Assembly (NCBI GenBank): GCA_024281135.1
Contig: JAMXLG010000419.1
Span: 1 to 15,534, forward strand
Direction: 5' to 3'
Origin: Vulcanimicrobiia bacterium
Lineage (GTDB): Bacteria > Eremiobacterota > Eremiobacteria > Baltobacterales > Baltobacteraceae
Length of the DNA stretch: 15,534 bases
Of this stretch, positions 7,033 to 13,663 are shown one piece after another. The translations under genes and the position numbers were made by a program. The notes below the pieces were generated by a model, which searched no databases, was not told where the DNA came from, and worked only from the letters and a program-made list of their open reading frames with translations. Position 1 is the first letter of the stretch, and each line of letters starts with the position of its first letter.

Positions 7033-7769
7033 AACGCGAGCTTTTCATTGCGGGCACGATTTCCTCGGCGCTTGCAGCGTGTTCGCCGCTCGGCACGGCA
7101 CTCAATCAAAACAAACACTTCCAGAAGCTGCTCGGGGGCGGCGAGTTTGTCAGCTACAGACTCATCGGAACCCATGGACTGGCAAAGGAATATCCCGACT
7201 CTGCAATCGATCGCGAATATCGCGTCAACGGCTTGCCGACGCCGAGTGACGCTCATTACAACAGTCTCGTGCTTTCGCAGTTCCGCAACTATCGACTCGT
7301 GGTGGACGGCGCGGTACAGAACCGCCACGTTTTCACGCTGGGCGAGTTGCAAGCGATGAAACAGGCTACCCAGACTACGCGCCATGATTGCGTCGAGGGT
7401 TGGAGTGTGATCGGAAAATGGAGCGGCGTTCCCCTGCGAGATATTCTCGCGAAAGTGAAGCCGAGAAGTGACGCGCGTTTCGTGATTTTCCGCTGCATGG
7501 ATGTCGACGACCAGAACACGCCGTTTTATGAAAGCCTCGATCTGCAACAGGCGTCGCATCCGCAGACATTACTCGCCTTGCGTTTGAATGACGCCCCGCT
7601 CGAGCCCGATCACGGTGCCCCGGTTCGCTTACGTATCCCAACGCAATTGGGATACAAGAACGCAAAGTGGGTCGCGCGAATCGAAGTCGTCGGAAGTTTC
7701 GCGAACATTTATGGCGGCAACGGTGGCTACTGGGAAGATCAGGGCTACGAGTGGTACGCCGGCATTTGA
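7029..7769 (+). CDS. Molybdopterin-dependent oxidoreductase (YedY/MsrP-like), putative lipoprotein
   Basis: The 246-residue product belongs to the sulfite-oxidase/YedY fold. The key motif is TRHDCVEGWSVIGKWSGVPL (118-137, shown in part), in which C121 is the expected molybdenum ligand. The C-terminal part (PVRLRIPTQLGYKNAKWV, GGYWEDQGYEWYAG) is also typical. Family members reduce sulfoxides or oxidise sulfite; methionine sulfoxide in proteins is the known YedY (MsrP) substrate. The start ATG at 7029 overlaps the cytochrome b stop (ATGA); the longer upstream frame would run through that gene and was rejected. The N-terminus MKRELFIAGTISSALAACSP has a lipobox LAAC with C18. It has only Lys-Arg, not the twin arginine normally needed for Tat export of a folded cofactor enzyme. 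The substrate is not determinable here. Confidence 0.85.
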   Translation: MKRELFIAGTISSALAACSPLGTALNQNKHFQKLLGGGEFVSYRLIGTHGLAKEYPDSAIDREYRVNGLPTPSDAHYNSLVLSQFRNYRLVVDGAVQNRHVFTLGELQAMKQATQTTRHDCVEGWSVIGKWSGVPLRDILAKVKPRSDARFVIFRCMDVDDQNTPFYESLDLQQASHPQTLLALRLNDAPLEPDHGAPVRLRIPTQLGYKNAKWVARIEVVGSFANIYGGNGGYWEDQGYEWYAGI

Positions 7770-7778
7770 TCGCCGATA

Positions 7779-7826
7779 TTTGACCACTACGAGTGGCGAG
7801 ACATCGAAGCTCGACGCTGTTAGGCT
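7779..7826 (+). promoter_or_regulatory. Putative activator-controlled promoter of the hydrolase gene (shared element, copy 2)
   Basis: Bases 7779-7803 repeat 5548-5572 exactly, including the inverted repeat CCACT-ACG-AGTGG (7784-7796). Candidate -35 GAGACA (7798-7803), a 17-nt spacer and -10 TAGGCT (7821-7826) match the layout of copy 1. The predicted transcript would start near 7833, leaving a leader of about 28 nt. The copy gives the hydrolase its own promoter, under the same control as the SnoaL-like gene. Confidence 0.55.
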
Positions 7827-7860
7827 TTGTGTGTAAATCGCAATAAACAAAGGGAGAGAG

Positions 7861-8610
7861 ATGTCTAATTCATTCGCAAAGCCAACCATCGTAATCGTCC
7901 ATGGCGCGTTCGCCGACGCGTCCAGTTTTAACCAGGTTATCGACCTTTTGCAACAGCAAGGGTACAACGTCATCGCACCGCCGAATCCGCTACGCGGCGT
8001 GCGCTACGATTCCGCCTACATCGCGAGCTTTCTCAATCAGATCGAAGGTCCCGTTCTGCTCGTCGGCCATTCATACGCGGGCGTTGTCATAAGCAACGCT
8101 GCAGCCGCGGCCCCGAACGTCGTTGGACTCGTCTATGTTGCGGGGGTGATGACCGACGAGGGTGAACGCCTCACGGATATTCACTCGCAAGACAGCATTA
8201 TCGGTCCGATGTTCGTCGAGCGTCACTATCCGATCGGCTCGAATGGAGAAACGTCGGTTGAGTACTCGCTCGACCCGGCGCACTTCCGCCAAGGCTACGC
8301 GGCCGACGTATTAGAAGATCGCGCTCGACTCATGGCGAGCAGCCAACGTCCCATCGCGGGGGAGGCGTTCAGTGAAGCGTCGGGACCGGTCGCATGGAAA
8401 ACGCTGCCGTCTTGGGCCATTGTCGCAACCGAAGATGTAGGCGCCGGCACTGACATCGTGCGCTCGATGGCGCAGCGGGTGCGTGCGAAGATCACGGAGC
8501 TCAAGGGTTCACACGCTATCATGGTCTCGCAGCCGCAGGCGGTGGCCCATGTCATAGTCGACGCTGCAGAATCCGTCTCGCAACCTACTGCCGCCGCTTC
8601 GACGCGATAG
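7861..8610 (+). CDS. Alpha/beta hydrolase
   Basis: The 249-residue cytosolic protein has the alpha/beta hydrolase signature. It starts with TIVIVHGAFADASSF (9-23), including the oxyanion-hole HG. The nucleophile elbow is GHSYAG with S71. A later strand reads PSWAIVATED, and the catalytic histidine lies in KGSHAIMVSQP near residue 218. The catalytic acid is probably in the ATED segment or the preceding loop. It resembles small esterase-like hydrolases widely annotated in soil bacteria; a substrate cannot be assigned. The ATG follows a strong AAAGGGAGAGAG ribosome binding site. It has its own promoter element, shared with the SnoaL-like gene, and is followed by a strong intrinsic terminator, so it is probably monocistronic. 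Confidence 0.85.
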   Translation: MSNSFAKPTIVIVHGAFADASSFNQVIDLLQQQGYNVIAPPNPLRGVRYDSAYIASFLNQIEGPVLLVGHSYAGVVISNAAAAAPNVVGLVYVAGVMTDEGERLTDIHSQDSIIGPMFVERHYPIGSNGETSVEYSLDPAHFRQGYAADVLEDRARLMASSQRPIAGEAFSEASGPVAWKTLPSWAIVATEDVGAGTDIVRSMAQRVRAKITELKGSHAIMVSQPQAVAHVIVDAAESVSQPTAAASTR

Positions 8611-8624
8611 CAGCAAGCAAATGC

Positions 8625-8660
8625 AAACCGGCTCCGCGATGGAGCCGGTTTATTTTTTTG
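8625..8660 (+). terminator. Rho-independent terminator of the alpha/beta hydrolase gene
   Basis: A perfect 11-bp stem AAACCGGCTCC / GGAGCCGGTTT (8625-8635 and 8641-8651) with loop GCGAT is followed by ATTTTTTTG. It separates the plus-strand hydrolase gene from the convergent helix-turn-helix gene, whose stop codon lies only 7 bp further on. On the minus strand the stem is not followed by a T-run. Confidence 0.93.
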
Positions 8661-8666
8661 GAATCA

Positions 8667-8966
8667 CTATGTACGCAGGTAAGCCATCTCTGGGATCCCG
8701 AGAACGAACAGTCGCGTGCGCTGCTCGGGGGCAAGCGCGAAGACCCCGGCGAGGCGATCCAATAATTTCGTCGACGGCCGAAGTGCCTCGCCACTCTCGA
8801 GCCGGCGATACCAATTCCGGCTGACGCCCACGGCTTCTGCTAGCTCCTCCTGCGATACGCGCCGTCCGCGCCGCACGGGCAACCGCTCCCATGACCCGAG
8901 CGCCGGCGACTCAGGCGGTATCCCCCGCCGATGCGCTTTCAGAAAACATGCAAACTCGTTGTACAT
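8667..8966 (-). CDS. Short MmyB-like (XRE) helix-turn-helix regulator
   Basis: From the ATG at 8964-8966 the product has 99 residues and starts MYNEFACFLKAHRRGIPPES, matching the N-terminus of MmyB-like regulators. An XRE-type helix-turn-helix follows (RRVSQEELAEAVGVSRNWYRRLESG). The usual MmyB ligand-binding domain is missing: the protein ends at LFVLGIPEMAYLRT. A longer start at 9002 (12 more residues) is possible. I prefer 8966 because the GTCACGTGAC palindrome then lies exactly 38 nt upstream, the same distance as at the SDR gene. MmyB-like genes are often found next to SDR genes in actinobacteria, which fits a role in controlling the SDR operon here and its own expression. It follows cobS closely on the same strand and converges with the hydrolase. 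Family call good; start and target inferred. Confidence 0.75.
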   Translation of the reverse strand: MYNEFACFLKAHRRGIPPESPALGSWERLPVRRGRRVSQEELAEAVGVSRNWYRRLESGEALRPSTKLLDRLAGVFALAPEQRTRLFVLGIPEMAYLRT

Positions 8967-8998
8967 GCCATCACGGTAGGGCAAGTCAACCACTGCCC

Positions 8999-9015
8999 GC
9001 ATCCGTCACGTGACT
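8999..9015. promoter_or_regulatory. GTCACGTGAC palindrome in a 17-nt repeat, copy 2 (putative operator)
   Basis: The same 17 bases as at 2335-2351, in the same orientation. The palindromic core (9005-9014) directly follows the cobS stop codon on the minus strand and lies 38 nt before the preferred start of the helix-turn-helix gene. This suggests autoregulation of that gene. A direct repeat left by insertion of the segment between the copies is an alternative. Confidence 0.5.
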
Positions 9016-9743
9016 TAAGCCACGAACGGTAGAGCGATAAGAAGCACGACTTCGGTGACGGTCACGATCGCGCCATAGACGTCGCCGGTTAAGCCGCCCC
9101 CGAGCCTACGGCTCGCGAACACGGCGAGTATCTGCGCCAGCAAAAACGCGCCGATGATGAGAACCAGCGCCTGCCACCCGCGCGTAACGGCGAACGCGAC
9201 GATCAGCAACAACACGAACCATGCTGCTCCGTAGCCGCGGCACGCATCGAATCGCAGCTTGTTGCGCGCGTGCGGATACTGACCGGCCAGAGAAACAATC
9301 GACGCGCGAGCCGTCACGGCGGCAAAAGCGAGCGCGATCGCCAATCTTTGTGGTTCGATGCCGGCCAGCGCAGCCAGCCACACGACAGTGAGGAGCGCCA
9401 TGCCCACAAGCGCATACGTCCCGTGACGGGGATCGCGCAACACGTCTAGGCGACGTTCTGTCGACGCCGTCATCAATAACGCATCGCAACAATCCAGAAA
9501 ACCGTCGATATGAATCGCGCCGCTGAGTACGACGCTCGCGAGAAGGGCCACGACGATTCCCCACATCGACGAATGCGCGTACCAAAAAATCGCGGCGCCA
9601 AGCAGACCCGAAATCGCGCCAATCACGAGTCCCACGAGCGGGAGCCATCCGATGACCGCGCCATTCGGCGCGCTCGCAAACGAGCGAACCGGAACAAGCG
9701 AAAAATACGAAAATGCAGCCGCGATCGCGCGCAGAACGCTCAC
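9015..9743 (-). CDS. cobS: Adenosylcobinamide-GDP ribazoletransferase (cobalamin synthase)
   Basis: CobS joins adenosylcobinamide-GDP with alpha-ribazole or its phosphate to form adenosylcobalamin (phosphate) at the inner membrane. The 242-residue product from the GTG at 9743 starts VSVLRAIAAAFSYFSLVPVR (GTG read as Met) and has the family signature GAIHIDGFLDCCDALL (75-90) followed by ERRLDVLRDPRHGTYALVGM, including metal-binding aspartates. Several hydrophobic segments follow, as expected for this polytopic enzyme. The longer frame from 9827 adds a charged, non-conserved leader overlapping cobT, so I chose the GTG that overlaps the cobT stop as GTGA. It is the last gene of the serA-phosphatase-phosphatase-cobT-cobS operon. 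CobT, immediately upstream, supplies its alpha-ribazole phosphate. Confidence 0.92.
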   Translation of the reverse strand: MSVLRAIAAAFSYFSLVPVRSFASAPNGAVIGWLPLVGLVIGAISGLLGAAIFWYAHSSMWGIVVALLASVVLSGAIHIDGFLDCCDALLMTASTERRLDVLRDPRHGTYALVGMALLTVVWLAALAGIEPQRLAIALAFAAVTARASIVSLAGQYPHARNKLRFDACRGYGAAWFVLLLIVAFAVTRGWQALVLIIGAFLLAQILAVFASRRLGGGLTGDVYGAIVTVTEVVLLIALPFVA

Positions 9744-10792
9744 GCGTTCAGCGGTTCGTGTGCCGTCGCAACGCCCGCCTCGGCGAACGTTTTCATTTCG
9801 TGCACCATCCTCGCCGCCGCTTCGCACAACGGAAACGCGAGCGCCGCGCCACTGCCTTCGCCGAGCCGCAGATCGAGATCGAAGAGCGGCACGAGTCCTA
9901 GGTGACGCAGCGCAACTGCGTGTCCGATTTCGCGCGAGCGATGAGCTGCAATGCAGTAGCCGATGCTCTCGCTTGCGATGTTCGACGCAAGCAGCGCCGC
10001 GGCCGACACGATGAATCCATCGAGAATCACCGGCACGCGCGCCTGTGCCGCCGCCAGCAACGCGCCCGCGAGTCCAACGATCTCGTAGCCACCAACTTCA
10101 CGCGCGATCGTACGCCAATCAGCACCGCGTACCCGCGCCACTGCTTCCGACACGATGTTCGTCTTTCGTCGCAACGTTTCATCATCGACGCCGGTACCGC
10201 GTCCGACAACGGCCTCCGCATCCGCCTCGGTAAATGCGGCAATCATCGCCGCAGCGCTTGTCGAATTGCCGATACCCATTTCGCCGAGCGCAAGAATCTG
10301 CGGTCGCACGCGTTCACGCGCGTAGGCGAATGCGTCCATGCCGGCACGTAGCGCCTGGTCCAGTTCAGCATCCGTCATCGCTGCCTCGCGAGCAAAGTTG
10401 CGCGTACCGCGGCGCACCTTCACGTCGATCAGCCGATCGTGTGACGGCAGTGCCGCTGCAACACCGAAATCGGCAACGAACACTTCAGCACGCGCAACGC
10501 GCGCAAAGGCATTGATCGCAGCAAACTCAGCAAGAAATGCGCCGACCATTTGCGGCGTCACCTCCGCGGGATAGGCGCTGACGCCCTCCGCGCACACGCC
10601 GTGGTCACCTGCGCCCAAGAGTATTACGCGACGCTCGTAGATGGGCGGAAGTCCGCCGTGAATAGCGGCGAGCCGTTCGGCGAGTTCTTCGATTCGGCCT
10701 AGACTGCCGACCGGTTTCGTGAGCTGATCGATGCGTTCGCGCGCAGACCGCGCAGCGGCACCGTCAAGAGGCGGAACTAAGATGGCTGACAT
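9740..10792 (-). CDS. cobT: Nicotinate-nucleotide--dimethylbenzimidazole phosphoribosyltransferase
   Basis: CobT transfers the phosphoribosyl group of nicotinate mononucleotide to dimethylbenzimidazole, giving alpha-ribazole 5'-phosphate for the lower ligand of B12. The 350-residue length is typical. Visible family motifs are LTKPVGSLGRIEELA (24-38), LLGAGDHGVCAEGVSAYP (58-75), ALGEMGIGNSTSA (168-180), VGRGTGVDD and RKTNIV, and DLRLGEGSGAAL (307-318), with E312 equivalent to the catalytic glutamate known in the Salmonella enzyme (E317). The ATG at 10790-10792 overlaps the 3' end of the preceding histidine phosphatase by 29 bp, and the stop overlaps the cobS GTG, so translation is coupled along the operon. 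Lower-base specificity cannot be told from sequence. Confidence 0.95.
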   Translation of the reverse strand: MSAILVPPLDGAAARSARERIDQLTKPVGSLGRIEELAERLAAIHGGLPPIYERRVILLGAGDHGVCAEGVSAYPAEVTPQMVGAFLAEFAAINAFARVARAEVFVADFGVAAALPSHDRLIDVKVRRGTRNFAREAAMTDAELDQALRAGMDAFAYARERVRPQILALGEMGIGNSTSAAAMIAAFTEADAEAVVGRGTGVDDETLRRKTNIVSEAVARVRGADWRTIAREVGGYEIVGLAGALLAAAQARVPVILDGFIVSAAALLASNIASESIGYCIAAHRSREIGHAVALRHLGLVPLFDLDLRLGEGSGAALAFPLCEAAARMVHEMKTFAEAGVATAHEPLNA

Positions 10793-11366
10793 CGTTCAGG
10801 GTGATTAGCCGTACTTGCTCGCCATTCATGGTGATTCGCGTGACCGACGCTTGCGAAAAGCTGACGCTCAGGCCGTCGCCAGGCCGGTCCTGGATTGCCT
10901 CGCCCAGCACGTCGAGCACGGCGTGGAGCACGCCGGCATGCGTAACGACGAGCACGTGTTCGTGCGACGTCCGTCGCAAGTCGTCGAGAAACGACTCAAC
11001 GCGTTTGCACACGTCATCGAAGCGTTCGCCGCCCTCCGGTTGATACAGTTTCGCCGCCGTCGCGCCTTGTTCGAGAAATTCGGGCCAGCGTTCGACGATC
11101 TGCGGCCACGTCAAGCCTTCCCACTCCCCGAAATCGAATTCGCGAATGCGCGGGTCGATCTGCACGGCGAGCTTGTGCGGCTGCGCAACAATGCGCGCGG
11201 TCTCGATTGCACGCTGCAGATCACTCGCGTAAATTGCGTCGAACCGACGCTTGCGAAGCGCACCGGAGAGCGCCTTCGCTTGTGCGCGGCCCTCGTCCGA
11301 GAGTGGAATGTCGCTGCGGCCCTGGTAACGGCGCGTGGCATTCCACATGGTCTGCCCGTGCCGCAC
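10764..11366 (-). CDS. Histidine phosphatase family protein, candidate alpha-ribazole phosphatase (CobC-like)
   Basis: The 200-residue protein is a histidine phosphatase (phosphoglycerate mutase-like). The RHGQTMWN motif near the start holds the histidine that is phosphorylated. SDLQRAIETARI carries a conserved arginine, REFDFGEWEGLT an acidic residue, and VVTHAGVLHAVL the second histidine. Its place directly before cobT suggests alpha-ribazole-5'-phosphate phosphatase. The start is odd. The first canonical codon, GTG 11366, would begin right at RHG and lose the usual first beta strand, yet upstream codons read IEITFV in frame, preceded by AAAGGA. A non-standard ATA at 11379-11381, eight nucleotides after that site, is a candidate start. 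The gene follows its paralogue after 12-27 nt. Family certain; substrate inferred from context. Confidence 0.85.
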   Translation of the reverse strand: MRHGQTMWNATRRYQGRSDIPLSDEGRAQAKALSGALRKRRFDAIYASDLQRAIETARIVAQPHKLAVQIDPRIREFDFGEWEGLTWPQIVERWPEFLEQGATAAKLYQPEGGERFDDVCKRVESFLDDLRRTSHEHVLVVTHAGVLHAVLDVLGEAIQDRPGDGLSVSFSQASVTRITMNGEQVRLITLNDVSHLSSAS

Positions 11367-11393
11367 GAACGTGATTTCTATTTCGGTATTCCT

Positions 11394-12020
11394 TTACAAC
11401 GCTTGCCGCGCGGTATCAACGAGCAATGCGCCGAGATGATCGTCGACGCATTCGTCGACTACGCGCCAAGCGCCGCCATTGACGTCGAATCGCGCGTACG
11501 CACCATTGCGTACTCGAGGCTGCCACAACTGCGATAGCGGCTGCCGGGCCGCATCGAGTAACGCGAGACGCACGAGTACATCGTGCGTCACCACGGCGAT
11601 ATCATTCTTCCCCTCGATGCTGTGCGCAAACTCCCGCCAACGTTGCAGCACGTCGTCTAGCGACTCACCTCCATCGAAATGGACGCGATCGGGATATTCG
11701 CGCCAATCCCGCATGCGCTCCGGGTCGTCGCGCTCGATCTCATCGCGCAGCCGTCCTTCCCACGTCCCGTGGCCGATCTCGATTAGGCGCGGATCGACTT
11801 CAACGTCGAGTCCCAACTGCGAGGCAAGTGCTGCGGCCGTATCAACACAACGCGCCAGCGGACTGCTGATCACGCGCGCGAGCGGCGCGGAGCCCAACGC
11901 TTGCGCAAGCGCTTCCGCCTGCGCTCGTCCCGTTGACGTCAAGTGCGACTCACGTTGGCCTTGATAGCGGCCCTCGCGATTCCAATCGGTCTCGCCGTGC
12001 CGAGTGACATAGATAATCAT
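11394..12020 (-). CDS. Histidine phosphatase family protein, candidate phosphoserine phosphatase
   Basis: The 208-residue protein starts MIIYVTRHGETDWNREG, with catalytic H8 in RHGE. It continues with ISSPLARCVDTAAAL (conserved arginine region), an acidic IEIGHGTWEGRL and the second histidine in AVVTHDVLVRLAL. It is a tandem paralogue of the next gene but clearly diverged. The ATG overlaps the serA stop as ATGA, so translation is coupled to phosphoglycerate dehydrogenase. In some bacteria (Hydrogenobacter) a metal-independent phosphoserine phosphatase belongs to this superfamily, so this gene may supply the last step of serine synthesis. Alpha-ribazole phosphatase or a general phosphatase are alternatives. 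Family certain; substrate is an inference from the operon. Confidence 0.85.
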   Translation of the reverse strand: MIIYVTRHGETDWNREGRYQGQRESHLTSTGRAQAEALAQALGSAPLARVISSPLARCVDTAAALASQLGLDVEVDPRLIEIGHGTWEGRLRDEIERDDPERMRDWREYPDRVHFDGGESLDDVLQRWREFAHSIEGKNDIAVVTHDVLVRLALLDAARQPLSQLWQPRVRNGAYARFDVNGGAWRVVDECVDDHLGALLVDTARQAL

Positions 12021-13612
12021 ACTGTAGCGAGACGGACAGATGAGATACCATCGACGTGCGCGATGGCGTCGAGCACAGTGCGCTCGACGTCGCGATCGAC
12101 TTCGAGCACCATCATCGCTTCGCCGCCGCGTTCTCCGCGTGCAACTTGCATCGTCGAAATGTTGACGTCGGCATTGCCCAGGATCGTACCGATTCGCCCG
12201 ACCATACCCGGGACGTCGCGATGGCGCGTAACCAGCATTGCACCCGTCGGCACGGCATCGACTTCGAAACCGTCGATCTCGACGATACGCGGACCATGTG
12301 GAAGCACCGTTCCAACGAGACGATGGCCGCCCGCAGCAACAACGAGCGACGCACGGAACGGCGAACTGCTCCCTTCGCGCGACACCGCTGCGCGCAGGCC
12401 GATATCGCGCGCGACGGTGCTCGCATTCACGAGCGTCACACGCTGGTCCGTCATGAACGGCAGAGCGCCCGCGAGCAATGCCGCGACGAACGGATCCGCG
12501 TCGAGCGCTTCGATGTCGCCCTGCAAAACGATCGCGAGTTCGTCGCGCATCGATTCTTCGAAGAGTTGCGGCAGCAGCACGCCCAGACGATACGCGAGAT
12601 CGATGAATCCGCCGGCGCGTTCTGCGTCGGCGCCGGTCAAGCTCGGCGCATTCACGGCGCCTGATGCCGGACGTCCGCCCAGCACGTGCACGACGTCGCG
12701 CGCGAGTTCAAGCGCGATGCGTTCCAATGCTTCGTATGTCGAGCCGCCAAGATGGGGCGTCGCGACGACGCGCTCGTGCTGCATCAATCTCCTCGATGCC
12801 GAATCAGCCGGTGGCGGCTCTTCCGGAAAAACGTCGAGAGCCACGGCGCGCAAATGCTGCCGTTCCAGCGCATCGAGCAGTGCGGGAGCATCGACGACGC
12901 CGCCACGGGCACAGTTGATCAGCACCGCATCGGAACGCATGCTCGCGAATGCACGCGCATCCATCATCCCACGCGTCTGCGGCGTCAACGGCACGTGCAG
13001 CGTCACGATATCCGCGCGCGCGAGCAGATCGTCGAACTCCGTCAATTCGACGCTGAGCGCGTTCGCGCGCGATGCCGGTACGTAAGGATCGAATGCAATG
13101 ACGTTCATCCCGAAAGCAGCGGCGCGCGTGGCAATATTGCTGCCGATGCGGCCCAGACCAACGATGCCCAGCGTCTTTCCGTAGAGTTCGTAACCGATAA
13201 ATGGCTTGCGATCCCATGTTCCGCCGTGCACGCTTGCGTGCGCCTGCGGAACGTTGCGCATTGCCGCAAGCATCAACGCAAAGGTTTGCTCCGTCGCGGC
13301 GAGTGTATTCGCTGCCGGCGTGTTCACGACGACGATGCCGGCGGCCGTCGCCGCATCCACATCGATCGCATCGACGCCGACGCCGGCGCGCGCAACGACT
13401 TCAAGACGCGGCGCTAGTTGCAACAATGCGGCATCAACGCGCGTTTCGGAGCGAACGATCAATCCGCGCGCATCGTGCAGCGCAGCGTGAAGTTCCTCGC
13501 GCGGTTTGCCGACGACGGAAACGACTTCCGCACCGGCATTCTGCAAAAGCGCGAGCCCGCGCTCGTCAAACGGTTCAGCGACGACGACGCGTCCCAACGG
13601 GGATTCAACCAT
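12017..13612 (-). CDS. serA: D-3-phosphoglycerate dehydrogenase
   Basis: SerA oxidises 3-phosphoglycerate to 3-phosphohydroxypyruvate with NAD, the first step of serine synthesis. The 531-residue length from the ATG at 13612 is that of the long SerA class. Domains in order: substrate-binding part with RAGVGVDAIDVDAAT (75-89); NAD-binding Rossmann motif GIVGLGRIGSNIA with G152, G154, G157; catalytic R236 (NCARGGVVD), E265 (VFPEEPP) and H287 (ATPHLGGST); an intervening domain (about 320-450); and a C-terminal ACT domain (VTRHRDVPGMVGRIGTIL onward) that can bind serine. The open frame extends to 13981, but that extra part lacks family similarity and covers the divergent ALDH-like gene. It is the first gene of the operon; only 51 bp separate it from the divergent gene, and no clear Shine-Dalgarno sequence is seen. 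Confidence 0.95.
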   Translation of the reverse strand: MVESPLGRVVVAEPFDERGLALLQNAGAEVVSVVGKPREELHAALHDARGLIVRSETRVDAALLQLAPRLEVVARAGVGVDAIDVDAATAAGIVVVNTPAANTLAATEQTFALMLAAMRNVPQAHASVHGGTWDRKPFIGYELYGKTLGIVGLGRIGSNIATRAAAFGMNVIAFDPYVPASRANALSVELTEFDDLLARADIVTLHVPLTPQTRGMMDARAFASMRSDAVLINCARGGVVDAPALLDALERQHLRAVALDVFPEEPPPADSASRRLMQHERVVATPHLGGSTYEALERIALELARDVVHVLGGRPASGAVNAPSLTGADAERAGGFIDLAYRLGVLLPQLFEESMRDELAIVLQGDIEALDADPFVAALLAGALPFMTDQRVTLVNASTVARDIGLRAAVSREGSSSPFRASLVVAAGGHRLVGTVLPHGPRIVEIDGFEVDAVPTGAMLVTRHRDVPGMVGRIGTILGNADVNISTMQVARGERGGEAMMVLEVDRDVERTVLDAIAHVDGISSVRLATV

Positions 13613-13663
13613 AGCCGCAGGTTCGCCCGAGGGCCGGCGCTCTCTTGCGTCGTAGCAACAACT

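Noticed and set aside
7746..7754. TACGAGTGG near the end of the molybdoenzyme gene as a third half-element
   Set aside because: It encodes the conserved YEW residues and lacks the CCACT arm, so it is probably coincidence.
9744..9827. Longer cobS start at 9827
   Set aside because: The added residues are charged, unlike the family, and fall inside cobT; the GTG overlapping the cobT stop is a better start.
11943..13085. 380-residue plus-strand open frame opposite serA
   Set aside because: Low-complexity Ser/Thr/Arg-rich translation, antisense to a clear serA gene; typical shadow frame of GC-rich DNA. Frames at 10815-11537 and 12686-13417 were rejected likewise.
13613..13663. Cobalamin riboswitch upstream of the serA-cobT-cobS operon
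   Set aside because: Only 51 bp separate the divergent genes, too short for a B12 riboswitch, and no B12-box-like sequence was recognised.
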